Assembly (NCBI GenBank): GCA_032209605.1
Contig: JASFXZ010000001.1
Coordinates: forward strand, 12,976,256-13,040,255
DNA from: Mactromeris polynyma
Lineage: Eukaryota > Mollusca > Bivalvia > Venerida > Mactridae
DNA length: 64,000 nt
Direction: 5' to 3'
In this document: positions 1 through 11,129 of the stretch, piece after piece
Layout: every line of letters begins with the position of its first letter
Position numbering within the stretch: the first letter of the stretch is position 1
The notes under the pieces: generated by a model
Databases searched by the model: none
Told to the model about the DNA's origin: nothing
The model's input: only the letters and a program-made list of their open reading frames with translations
Position numbers and translations under genes: made by a program

Positions 1-2860
1 AAGTTTATTACAGTGTGGTTATATGACTCAGTTGTCTGTCTTTAGTAATGGTTGTTCAGTTATTTGTTTTCAATCAGGGGAAATTGTCTGATTATGTGAA
101 AGAAAAATATGTGTATCAATAAATGACCATAACAAAAATATGTGTATTATTACAATGACCGGTAAAATTTGACGATGTTACAGTTTTATTATTAAGTTTA
201 TTTTGGTGGAACAAAAATTGCTACTTGCTTTTCATCATATCAGAATATGAAAGTTGTTTTACTTGTCATCACTTTGATGAATTTTACTGTTAGGTTAGGT
301 CTAGAAGTATCGCAAAGTTGCGTATGATATTATAGGCAATTAGTACTTCGTTCCCTATCTAAACACTCTTAACACATTCATTATCTTTAAGTTTGATAGA
401 TCGATACAGACTTGTCACAAAGGTACGGGAATGTCTTTGTCTGCTGTAATTCTGTTTAAATGCATTCTATGGATTTTGTTTATGTATGAAGCATTGCGTA
501 ATCTCCATGTCAGCTTGATTGGCATTTGTATTGTTAATTTTTGTTTGTAATTGTGTTTGTCTGATCTAACATGATAGTGTCTTATAGAAAAAAGGCATTT
601 AACTCTTAAAATGTCAATATGTAAATTTTTAAAATGGTTAATTTTTGTGCCATTACCCGTATTGTTTTATTATTATTTCTTATTTTTGCATCCTCATTTG
701 AAACTTAATTGTTACCTGTAAGGCTGGGTATTATATAATAAGGGGAATTTATACTGCTTATTTTTTGTATTCTGTAGCAGCGTGGTAGAATGTTTTGACT
801 CCTGGGTACTAAAATATAAACTTTTCCTACATTTCCTATTTTCCCATACTTTTTTACTTGCTCCCTACTGTTTTCCTACATTTTCTTGAAAGAGCCCTAC
901 TAATCCTACTTTCTCTTTCAAATCTGAGGTGTTAACTCAAATATTTTATTTCACTGCATTTAGCACACTCAGAGGTCTAATCATGGAGAATGTGCAGTGC
1001 AGTAAATTTTTACCATTTTTCATATTCCAAAAGTATTAAAGGAATCATCTCTTCTATCCCTATTTTTGGGCAATAAAATCCCTACTTTTTAAATCAATTG
1101 CCCTACTTTATCTCTACTTTTTGAAAAGAGTTGACAGCCTGATTACAATGTAATGGGAATTGCAACATGGATGAACGTTCAATGTCGCAACAAGATGTAC
1201 ATGCTGCAAGATTGTATAGCTTGCCATGTTCTCAGCAAAAATCTTATCATAGACAGTTCTATATGATAGGAAATATTTTTGTTATGACTTATCTATAACC
1301 AACTAAACTTTAAAGTAACCATGAGTAATAAATGGTTTGAAACATGTCATCCCCATATATCACTGGTTTATTTTTCTGTACATTTATTCACAAAGGGTAA
1401 ATGTAATTGTGTCAATACTTCAGCCATAATGTAATTTGTAAGACCTAATGGATACAACTTTAAATTCGGAAGAAAACACCTACATTTTCTACTTGTTTAC
1501 TCCTGTATAGCACTCCTTTATATTTCATGTTTAGCTGCTTGACCCTATTAGTGGCGTTCATATTTAAATCTAGTTTGATCTTCATTATTTACTTTCCATC
1601 TTTCATGACATTCATATCGCTGCCTTTGTATTATTTAAATGTCATGTCATGACATTATTGGCAGTTTGTTTGTTCTCTTTTAAATACATATTTTCATTTC
1701 TATGCATATCTCAATGTGTATTGTCCCCAATCTCAAAAGCCAATATTTCCAGCCATAAAATTAGGACTTTAATTGGTTTTGATATAAAAATGACACCCTG
1801 TGATCATATAACTCACACTAATTATGATAAAGTTTTGGTGTGTCCAGTTCTGATGTAATATATTACATTGTTTCAGGAATTATGATAAAGTTTTGGTGTG
1901 TCCAGTTCTGATGTAATATATTACATTGTTTCAGGAAGTTGTCTCTTACTTACTTATAATTTTAGATCTTGTTTGTACCAATTAAAATCCTTGGAGCTCT
2001 TGCATGATCTGCTAATTACTGTCCATTTGTCACATACGGCTTTATGGCAGAAAAGCATTGCTGACATGCCATGAAAGTCTGTATACTGCGTCATCTTCCA
2101 TTGTTACTTGAGCAAGGGTTAATTTAAATATTTAGTTTAGTTTTATGGCGTTTCCTGATACCTTTTATTTTCACATATTATTTCTGACTGCACGGTGTAG
2201 CTTTGGTCATGCTTATATGAAAATTTGAAGCAAGAATCATTTGTTTCATGTTCAAATTTTAGAATGGACTGCTTGATCTTGTGTTGGTTTTGACAATGTT
2301 GCCAGAAACGTTCATTTCATATGATTTCCCTCTGAAAAGGCTTTGGTAGGTTTATGTCAATGAATACAAATATAGTTCAGTTAGGTTGCATATATTGGTT
2401 TGAATTACCTCCCATATATCTTACATCATGATTCATTATCTCCCTTTATGTATTGCCAAGAATAATGTGCAACTTTTACTCCAGTTGCAATTGTCTCCAT
2501 TATGTTCAATAATCTTCAGGAAGTATGTATTTTATAAACAAAATGGTCACATCATAAAGCTAGGTCAACATTGCACCTTGATCCTCTACCATAATTTCTT
2601 GCTTGTCTCATATTTCTTTTATCAGTTGTAATTCTCATTTGTGTTTCTGTTTGCTCCAATTGTTTCCATTGAACAGCTGTTCAGTTCAATGATGATAATT
2701 TATTGTTAGCTAATAAATCTCTCTCAAGATGGGATGCAGTTATGTTATGGGTCATTTGCTCCAGACAATTGTTTTCTTGAAGTATTTAGGTAAATTGATG
2801 GACAAATATTTTCTGTATTAAGTTTTAAACCAATATGCTGTAATTCCAAACAGCCCAACC
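1..2860. other. No gene recognised; AT-rich non-coding DNA
   Basis: Only short chance ORFs, with no domain or splice-supported exon. One feature stands out: a direct duplication of a 58-bp segment (see 1820-1936). This may be an upstream gene's 3' flank or an intron of a 5' UTR. Confidence 0.5.
1820..1936. repeat. 58-bp exact tandem duplication
   Basis: Two copies starting aattatgataaagttttggt at 1820 and 1878 are identical over their length, ending ttgtttcagga. The identity implies a recent duplication. Confidence 0.9.
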
Positions 2861-2861
2861 T

Positions 2862-3623
2862 AGATTTAGCTCACCTAAGGCCAATGGTCTGATTTCGGTG
2901 AAACTTCACAGGAGTTATTAGTACCAAGGTTGAAGCCTAGGTGTGCATATTGTCAGCATTTTTGGTCAGATTATTTTTGGCCGAGGCATGACATTATATA
3001 CCCTTTAAGTAATGAAAATTTGACAAATTTGGCTTGTCTCTGTAAACTTTATTGTCTTAAATTTAACCAGTGGTAGGATTTCAATAAAACTTGCTATGAG
3101 TGATTGGTATTAAACTTAGTAATGTGCATATAATCAGCATTTTTGGTCGGATTGTTTTGCAGGGTTATGGCCATTTTAGTGATGAAAATCAGACAAATTT
3201 TGCTTATCTGTGCTTGTTGTCCTAAACCAGTGGTTGGATTTCAATGATATTTCACATGAGTTATTAGGTACCTGATACCAAGTGCTCATGGTGAGCTTTC
3301 AGGATCCTTGGATGTCTGTTGTGCGTCGTGAATCGTGCATCAACATGTTTTTAAAACAACATCTCCTCCTATGCTACTGAATGGATTTAGTCCAAACTTC
3401 ACAGGAATGAACATTGGGTGGACCTCTTTCAAAATTGCATAAATTGTTCCGGTCTGCTGCCTAAGTAGGTCACAGGAGCTAAAAATAGATTTTAAAAGTG
3501 TAAACTTTGAAAATCTTCTTGTCCAAAACCCTAACATCTACAGCTTTGGTATTTGGCGTGTAGTATTGTCTAGTGGTCCTCTTACAAGATTGCATAAATT
3601 ATTAAGTTCCATCAAAAAACATG
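2862..3623. repeat. Bivalve dispersed repeat, left copy
   Basis: AGCTCACC at 2876 and GGTGAGCT at 3290 mark the palindromic head of a repeat whose body (3340-3622: bursts such as aggtcacaggagctaaaaat and ttgtctagtggtcctcttac) recurs at 6022-6300 and 42025-42290. The right end abuts the truncated hAT transposase at about 3622. Degenerate units of the same style fill 2876-3280. Non-coding. Confidence 0.75.
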
Positions 3624-4686
3624 TTTATAGTAGGCACTTTTTCGGCACAAAGAACCTCAGTAGCTTTCTTGAAGGGTTCAAGAAGCATCACTATTTTTTC
3701 AGCGATGAGGGTTTCGTCAAAAGTAAATAAACAGTTCTGAATTGTTGTTCTAGCAGACCTGCTTACACTTTCGTCTGTAGCAACGGCCATAAGAGCTGGA
3801 AGCTGCTCTATAATCCTTTCCAACATTGCCAAGGAGGAGTTCCATCTGGTAGGTACATCTGCTATAAGTTTGTGACCTACTCCTTTAGTCAAAAGCAGCT
3901 TCTGTTTTTCCATGAGTTTGTCATTTACGCTAGATGAAGTATGGAAGAGAGTTACCAATCGTCTTACCTTACCCAAAATCCTTGAGATTTCACTTGATCC
4001 AGTGAGTGATTTTTTCACTACTAAGTTAATTCTATGGCCGTAACAACCGAACCGTGGCATATTCAAAAGTACAAATGCTTTCTTTTCATTTGCGGCGTTG
4101 TCAGTAGTTGCAATACAGTCAGGCAATTGCCATTTAGCCTTAGTTTCAAGAACAGACTCTGCAATTTTCTCCGATGTATGGGATCCCTCCATTTTCACAG
4201 TGTTCAAAACAGCAGATTTCAGTTCCCAGTTATGAATATAATGTACTGTGGTTGTATTATAACTCTCCGTTGCAGAGCTTGTCCAGCCATCATGAGTTAA
4301 ACTAAGACCAGAGCAATGTTTTATTTCGTTTCTTATTTGTTTTTCAACGTCTTCTTTTTTGGACGAAAGAGATTGCATAAGAGTTTTACGAGATGGAGAT
4401 TTGTACCTAGGTTCAAGTGTTTTAGTAAAATCTGTGAAATACTGATTTTCAACCAAACTAGGAGGTAGAACTTTTCCAACTATTAGTTTCAACAATGCTT
4501 GATCAATGTTTTGCTTTCTGTCCATGCCAAGTTTTGAAGACGTAGTATTTCCAAAAAGACATGGGAGCGTTTGCTGTTTACGTTCAATGGCTGTTGTTGA
4601 TGAACCTCGCTTGACACTGGAAGAGTTGAGATCTTCAGGAAGTGAATGTTCACTCTCAATATGCATCTTAAAATTTGTTGTATTAC
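3602..4686 (-). pseudogene. hAT transposase exon 2: BED histidines and RNase H-like core, C-terminus lost
   Basis: The acceptor tatatttgcag ends at 4687 (minus strand) and completes the Gly codon, giving Cys52-x2-Cys55-x15-His71-x4-His76. The joined protein is 423 residues. The core carries HDGWTSS (Asp195), TTDNAANEK (Asp258), CYGHRINLVV and ADVPTRWNSS (from about residue 328), all hAT transposase hallmarks; the two Asp fit the first two catalytic acids of the DDE triad. The family normally runs 600 residues or more and ends with the hATC dimerisation region carrying the catalytic Glu. Here the frame stops after KVPTINMFFDGT, the last few residues coming from the flanking repeat. It should be inactive as a transposase but could still bind DNA. 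The upstream in-frame MFIFSFFIYH is intronic. Confidence 0.8.
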
Positions 4687-5672
4687 CTGCAAATATAACA
4701 AATAAATGGTAAATAAAAAATGAAAATATGAACACTTCAAATTATTTGAAACTTTTGCATCCTATTCCACCCCAAGTAGTTACTGCGGAGTGCCAAAATT
4801 TACCGGATAAGGATTTTATACAAATTTGTTACACAGTATTTATTGCATTTTACACTTTGTCATGCTGTTCTGTCACTGTGATATTAGTATAACCTTTTAC
4901 ATTCTTTATTGTTTATGCCGTAACTTTACAAGGCCTTTACGTACTTGCTTTATATACATGCTCTTTTTACACCCTTACATCTCAAGTTTGATACTTTTTA
5001 TTTATGAAAAAACATCCCGTTTAAAACAAACAACAAATTTAAACACAAAGACAGTTTACAACTTCTTTATAATAATTTTTTTCTAGATATTTAGTACAAA
5101 CAAGTTGAACAACAGCATTATTCACATAAAAAACTTTTTTACACTTTAACATGTACATTGAATGTCACTGAAAAAATCAAGTTGCATAAAAAACTAAGTT
5201 CTTTCCACCGATATTACATAATAATGGATATAGAAATGTCACAGCATTTTTGTCCCTTGTCGACAGATAGATTCAATCGGACATACCGTTATAAAATACG
5301 AAAATCTATCAAAGTTTTGCTAATTCTTTCGAACTTATTTTTTGACGCTATGGGCGCCGCCATATTGACAGTTGTGCCTAACTGTACGATGTTAAATCAA
5401 TTTTCATTGGATAACTGCAACGAAATACTAACGCTTCATTGGCTGACCATTTGCCGGCATACTTCGGTTTTAACCGTTAAGCATTAATCATTACTGATAT
5501 TTCGGATACTTTAAACTTTCGGACAGGCACGCGTTCTTTCTATTAAAGTGGGGACAATATATTAACAAAACATTAATGATGATTACACAAACACAGCTCT
5601 TGAGTTCCAAAATATAATGCTGAAGCCTGACATTAAAATACTGGACGGGAAATTTCAAAAGATTCAACTAAC
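4687..5672 (-). other. Intron of the hAT transposase gene
   Basis: 986 bp between donor GTTAGT and acceptor TTGCAG on the minus strand. It is AT-rich, with short chance ORFs on both strands and nothing else recognised. Confidence 0.6.
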
Positions 5673-5859
5673 CGGTGTTTTTGTAAGTCTTTTTACAAAG
5701 TCGACAAATGGCGATGTTCATATTCAAGTTGTCCTTCGTCGGTGGCAAATTCAGGGCGATCTTTTGAAATCCAAAGACCTTCCATACATTAGACTTAGTT
5801 TTGGATCCTGGGTGATTAAATATCTCCGACTCTCTATTGCCGTCTGCTAGAGCGGCCAT
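5673..5859 (-). CDS. hAT transposase exon 1: N-terminus and first half of BED finger
   Basis: Reads MAALADGNRESEIFNHPGSK then TKSNVWKVFGFQK and AICRLCKKTYKNT, with Trp26/Phe30 and Cys52-x2-Cys55 of a BED zinc finger. An upstream in-frame Met at 5949 would add 30 residues. The frame ends at a donor, CACCG|GTTAGT (minus strand, last exon base 5673), in phase 1. Without splicing the finger would lack its histidines; they are supplied by exon 2. BED fingers are the DNA-binding modules of hAT transposases and ZBED proteins. Confidence 0.7.
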
Positions 5860-6021
5860 TTTGCGCGCTTTCAGAGTTATTTCCCATTCGGAAATCTTCG
5901 TTCGTACCCGTGAGTATTCGTACCCGCTATCGACTCGGAGAAAACACAATCGATTATCGGAATCGGTTGGGCTTTTCTAGCCGTTAATCGATTATACCCG
6001 CTAATCGGCCCATCACTATCA

Positions 6022-6330
6022 TCTACTCTTATACCCCTGAATGGATTTTGATCAAACTTTACAGGAATGATCCTTAGGTGGTCCTCTTCCAAAGTTACAT
6101 AAATTATTTTGGTCTGTTGATAAGTAGGTCATGGGAGCTAAAAATAGATTTTAGACGTGTAAACTTTGAAAATTTTCTTGTGCAAAAATCATAAGGTCTA
6201 GAGCTTTGATATTTGGTATTTAGCATTGTCTAGTGGTCCTCTTATAGGAATGCATAAATTACTAAGTTTGATAAAAAACATGTCAGTGTCTTCAAGTGAG
6301 CGATATAGGGCCATGATGGCCCTCTTGTTT
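6022..6330. repeat. Bivalve dispersed repeat, right copy flanking the hAT element
   Basis: Matches 3375-3622 and 42040-42290 in the same orientation (gaatggattttgatcaaact, then gtctagtggtcctcttatag), and ends with gcgatatagggccatgatgg ccctcttgttt, a typical bivalve repeat end. Confidence 0.8.
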
Positions 6331-6707
6331 CATATTATCAGCCTTTTTTTAATTTGATTTTTATGGAGGTAATTCTGCTTGTGCATATTCAAGCATTGAA
6401 CAAATTTTTTTTGACAGAGTTACATCCCTTTTATTATCAAACATGGACAAATTTGGCAATGTCCTTGCTTTTCATCTAAGATATTAGATAGAAATGATAA
6501 TGGAAATTTCCCATTTAAGTGAATGGAAATGTTTTAGGGTGCATTTCCGTAGACTTCCAAAGAGGTTGTTAAATGTTTGCTCTAGTTATGGGCCTCATAA
6601 TTGTCATTGTTTTTAGCCTTTTGTAGTTACACCAATAGTCATTGATGTTGTGAAAGTGTGATAAATTTTCTGGTCTGTATGTTTTACCAATTTATTATTT
6701 TAGTATA

Positions 6708-7655
6708 GACAGACCGGAACAGTACGCGGACACTTTTTATCGCATTTTCTAACCTGTGTAAATTTGGCTGTGTTTCAAATCATCTGGTTTTCGCAGCTTT
6801 TCAGAAAAATCTTTGCTCTAAAATTTGCGGCAGGTCTCGATTGTAAACAATGCACGTGCTACAGTCGCGGCCAAAATAATGTGTGCTATTTAACCAGTAC
6901 GCGGACACCAACATTTACTGAAGAAGAAAGACTCTTATGAGGAATCAGCTTCAGAGAAGTTTCTTTGATGATTTTATTTCAAGATTTTAAAACCTGAAAG
7001 AATGAAAGATTTATTAAATTTTATTCATTTGACTTTTAATAGCCACATTTCATAAACAAACTTTAACAACGTGTGTAGTATACGAGTGAACTACGATGAA
7101 CAAAAAAACCACAATAAAACGAACTTTAAAATGACCTTATATAAAAGAACAACATAAACTGGAACTATGCAATGGATGGCAATAGTAGGAAAAAAAATTG
7201 TTGGCGCATACCTGTACACATCGCGTCACATGCATGCGCCCAAATGATTAGGATGTAGTTCAGGAATTGTAACGAAACGTACCGGTGATATATTTCAGGC
7301 TTCGTGTTGAATATTTTGGTGAGATTTTGTAAAATGGCTTTTTATTAATTAAAACCCTTGAATATGCGTTCTCTTTTATTGATTTGAATATGATTTAAAC
7401 AGACATTCATAATTTTTTTACCCGTTTACTGCGACAACAATGTTCGTATACGTTTGTTGATCCGAGTTCGTCTGCTCGACAGCTAAAAAACCGGAAGCTT
7501 ACACATACGCGTTCGATACCCGAAATAAGAACAAGTACCGTGCGAATAATTGTGAGTAATATCGACGTCAGACAAGAAAGTTTAAATCTTTTACGAAACA
7601 ATAAATATGCAGGTGTCCGCGTACTGGTAGTGTCCGGGTACTGTTCCGGTCTGTC
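6708..7655. mobile_element. TA-flanked inverted-repeat element with doubled termini
   Basis: GACAGACCGGAACAGTACGC continuing GGACAC at 6708 is mirrored by its inverse ending at 7655, with TA on each outer side (6706-6707, 7656-7657): Tc1/mariner-style target duplication. A second inner inverted pair, CCAGTACGCGGACACC at about 6896 and its complement at about 7612, repeats the core. The 948-bp interior has no transposase frame; it is non-autonomous. Confidence 0.8.
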
Positions 7656-7659
7656 TATT

Positions 7660-9396
7660 TGTATTTAACATTGGGCTGAGTTATGCCCCTTTAATTGATT
7701 TTGAAATTATTGTGCAAGGAGTCTCAGCTTTATGATTGTCACCAATATCGGTTAATGCCTTGAAAATGATTATTTACATTACATTTGTGAAATGATTTAA
7801 CTCTTATTGAAAAAGAAATGCATATCGGGTTTTATTTTTTTCAGAGATAATACACTTAAGCATTTATTTGGAAAGATTTTTAAAAGGGTTACCTCATATC
7901 TTATACCTTTTATCAATATTGATTTTTTACATACAAATTAAAGGTGATGATTTTGAATTGCGAACAAACAGTTAGCATGTGTTTGAATTTGTTAGATTGT
8001 TCACCGTTTTAGAAAAAAGTATAATAAAAACTGCCTATTTAAATCGGTGTGACGGTTGAAAATAATCACCCGTAATATCTAAAGTTGTACCGCGGTCTCT
8101 TAATGTTTCCACATAGATATTGACTAAAAATGCAATCACTCTTCCATTGATTTCGAGTGATTTGATTGGTTGATCTTATGTTACGTATAAATGGAGTGCA
8201 TTGTTGTCAGGAATGATAAGTTTACATGAAATGGATTTTAGTTCTTGTTCTGTCATATTAGAGTCAGTGTAAAATTCATTTAAACCGGACGACTGGTGAG
8301 TTGTAGCAAGAAACTTTCACGGCATAGAAAGAATTGAAATTTAAAGCTACATGAACACCAGGAATATGCTAGCTTAGATATCATTAATTTTATTTAAACT
8401 AAACGCATCGAAGTAGATTTTATCATTTGTGTGTTTACTGTAATTGTGTATTTGTTCGTGGTTGATAATCATTAGAATCAGTTGTGAATTTGTTCAGACA
8501 TTCAGCAAATAAGTAGTGGAATTTTATTGCGAACACAACCATTCAGGAATTGCTAAATCAATAGCTAGTTGATTTTATAATATTGTGGACTGTTAACGTG
8601 GAAAGTGTGTAAAGATATATGAAGTGATTTTTTGTGAACAATAATAGCTGCTGTACTGGATTGATTGGATTGTTATAATTGAACTATTCAGTGTATTGTT
8701 GGAATTTAAAATTTATAGGAGCTTATAAAGTTTGTACTAATATTGTTTGAGTGTAGGAAAATTAATATCGGAAATTTAATTAACAATTTATGTAGGATGA
8801 ACAAACCAGGGTAAAACGGATATTTGATTTTACTTCTGAATGAAGGTAAATGTTTAAAGAATCTTTTTTATTTATGTAAAATATCTATCGTTTTATTATA
8901 TGTGTTCTGTTTGTTTAAGCGTTAAATTTGTTTGGTTGTTGTGAAATGGGCACATTACTTGTGTTCAGATTTTTGTGACGTATTTAAATATCGAAGACTT
9001 GGCATTAAACTGTCATAAATCAGTTTTAGAAAACGAAGTATTAGTTACCATCGATTGTAGCAAACTCTCAATTTATTTACATTTATATATTGAAATATGT
9101 TCAATGTGTCAAACTTTTAAAGAGCTATACAGTTGAGTCTGAGAAAACTGGACACCCGTCAGACATAAGATTTCGTTAGTTTCTTAGAAGTTCTGTATTC
9201 TCAAAGCAATTAACACTTAAAGATGCGAACGGGGACTCAATACAGCGTTCAGAATTGGGTTTTAACAAGGTTCGGTATTGTCAGAAGAAAACTTACATAA
9301 AGTAGTAATATTTCAGGACTAAGATTCTCGTTCGGTTTTTACAGAATTCCGGTATTTACAGAGTTAGGTTTTCTCAGAGTCCACTGTTTAATGTAG
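7660..9396. other. Non-coding interval
   Basis: No domain-bearing ORF. It holds the weak promoter/5' UTR candidate at 8160-8295; otherwise plain AT-rich sequence. Confidence 0.5.
8160..8295 (+). promoter_or_regulatory. Candidate GLIS promoter and 5' UTR exon
   Basis: An inverted CCAAT (gattggt) at 8164-8170 precedes TATAAAT at 8186-8192; about 27 bp further on is a possible initiator (tgtcagga). A good donor, GACTG|GTGAGT, sits at 8296, and no ORF intervenes. This could be the non-coding first exon that splices to 12395. A second possible donor, GAAG|GTAAAT, lies at about 8845. This is inference only; AT-rich DNA produces such strings by chance, and the real 5' exon may lie outside the window. 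Confidence 0.22.
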
Positions 9397-9710
9397 CTGT
9401 CACACTACACCGTATAGCGTTAACGGACGCCCAACGTATATAAAATTGCGGCAGAAAGTTATCCGGTGACGAAAGGCATCCCCCGCTGCTGCTCGGTGCT
9501 CTCGCGATCGGTGTATGGGGCGCATAAAACGGACAAAACGCACAATGACCGCACGATCAACGCACATATACAGGACGAACAACGTTCAATTAACGGACAT
9601 CACCGTACTAGTAACGGACTTGTACCGCGTAAAACGTAAGCGCAACGCATGAGAAACTGACAAAACGTTTGACGAACGTATTTCTACCGGTCACGTGACG
9701 GACAAAACGG

Positions 9711-9718
9711 GTATAAAT
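9711..9718 (+). promoter_or_regulatory. TATA box of the 9400-10382 element
   Basis: GGGTATAAATAG sits in non-AT-rich sequence 83 bp upstream of an ATG in a good context (ccaaaATGCC). This suggests a genuine core promoter inside the transposon. Confidence 0.5.
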
Positions 9719-9793
9719 AGTCCGATATTTTTTTTGTTCCGGCACAATAGTTTCCGCTCGCTCAGACATCACACGTGCTGAAGTAATTCCAAA

Positions 9794-10042
9794 ATGCCAA
9801 AAGCGAAGTCTACGAATGCTGGAAAGGGTAAGGCCAGAGGACGGAGGAAGGCTCCAAGATCACCCTCTCCTCCCTCTGATCGTAGTGACGTTGTTGGAGA
9901 ACAGACCACCAAAGAACAAGTTACCATTCAAGTTACACAGGTAGAAACCCTGTCTAAATCTGGAGAAAAGTCTAGTCAGTCAAGAAGCTCAGTCCGTTAT
10001 TTATCAGTTCCTATACGTTCCTCGTCAGTTATCGTCCGTTAA
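9794..10042 (+). CDS. Short basic, Ser/Pro-rich ORF of the inverted-repeat element (82 codons)
   Basis: Not recognised. It begins MPKAKSTNAGKGKARGRRKA, then PRSPSPPSDRSDVVGEQ, a Lys/Arg-rich start like the N-terminal tail of a transposase or chromatin protein, followed by TTKEQVTIQVTQVETLS. The last ~20 residues (VRYLSVPIRSSSVIVR) read into the right subterminal repeats, so the original protein has probably been cut by an internal deletion and fused to the element end. The TATA box upstream and the Kozak-like ATG argue that it is or was translated. It could alternatively be a chance ORF. Confidence 0.45.
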   Translation: MPKAKSTNAGKGKARGRRKAPRSPSPPSDRSDVVGEQTTKEQVTIQVTQVETLSKSGEKSSQSRSSVRYLSVPIRSSSVIVR

Positions 10043-10385
10043 ACATACGTTGCATGTCCGGTAGTAGTCCGGCCGTGAATCAGGGCCACCGGACAAGAAC
10101 GGATGCGAACCGGACAAGTACAGAATAAGGAACGCACGAGTAACGAACAAAACGCATAGAAACGCATTGCTACCGTACATATAACGGACAACTTTGTCCG
10201 GTGGTGTACGTTCCAAATTTTGAACATGTTCAAAACCTTCCACCGGATGGAACGAACATCGCCGGACGAAGACCGTAGGCACCGCATGAGAAACGGAAAA
10301 GAAACGCATGCGAACGGACACGAACGGATTGAAAAAAAATGTATACGTTGGACGTCCGTTAACGCTATACGGTGTAGTGTGACTG

Positions 10386-11128
10386 ACCCATAAAGATTAA
10401 ATGAGAAAAAAAAGTTACAAGTCAGTTTGGATGGTGGCTAATAGATACAATTAATTTTTAATATTTCAGTTCACTCTGTTCTGTTACTATATTATGTAAT
10501 ATTTCAATTGAGAAAGATAAAATTGAAATGGATTTCTTTCTTTTTAATTGGTAATTTTAAGACAAAATGTAGTAATTTTACATTTAGATGAGTTTTAAGG
10601 AACTCCATTATACAGATAGGTTTCAACCATGGTTGTATAATCTTTTCAAATTTGTTCTGATTTGAATTCTTTTTCTCAAATATATAAATTACATCTTGTC
10701 ATTTTTAAGAAAACGTTACCTGAATTACAGATGGAGCTTTCTTCTTAGAGAGCAGTATATTAAATCTTATTAAATTAAAATCTAATTAAAATTAATCCAT
10801 TTTCAGTAGCAGTAAACTCTTTCACAATTTGGTGTAGAAAATTTATTCATTAACAAAAGTTTATGTACTGAAAAAGTGATATATTCCAATATGACAGAAT
10901 TTCTTAAATTTTGACAAAAAAACAAGTTTGAAGTATGATTGTAGACCTCTTTAAGGTCTTGAATGGTTTGATTTTTGTTTGAAATTTGATAATGCTGGTT
11001 GCTTATTTGCTTGTATTAATCAGTGTTGAATGATAAGATCAGTAAGGTAGTGTGCTTGGGTCAAACACGGACGCAAGTTTTATTTTTGGGCCAAAGTATT
11101 TAGTTGTGAAGAAAATATTGTTAATTTT
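10386..11128. other. Non-coding interval
   Basis: AT-rich, no supported gene or repeat. Confidence 0.5.
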
Positions 11129-11129
11129 T

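Larger units (their letters stand above)
3602..6018 (-). mobile_element. hAT transposon with BED-finger transposase, 3'-truncated
   Basis: On the minus strand, from about 6018, a hAT-like terminus (TAGTGATGGGCCGATTAGCG) leads into a two-exon transposase gene. The opposite end is missing: the coding frame stops where it meets the dispersed repeat at about 3622. No matching 8-bp duplication is found at the two edges, consistent with truncation rather than a clean insertion. The same repeat family lies on both sides (left copy to 3622, right copy from 6022), so the element sits in a former tandem pair of that repeat. Confidence 0.75.
9400..10382. mobile_element. 983-bp terminal-inverted-repeat element carrying its own promoter and a short ORF
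   Basis: TCACACTACACCGTATAGCG and the bases after it (9400 to about 9440) reappear inverted at about 10342-10382 with one mismatch, ~41-bp TIRs. CTG flanks both sides (9397-9399, 10383-10385), a possible 3-bp target duplication. Subterminal regions are packed with AACGGAC/AACGCAT-type words in both arms, as in elements whose transposase binds arrays of short sites. Base composition (GC-richer, CpG-rich) differs from the flanks. Superfamily not identified. Confidence 0.85.

Noticed and set aside
4034..4712. Plus-strand ORFs of 68 and 88 codons
   Set aside because: Shadows opposite the hAT transposase coding strand.
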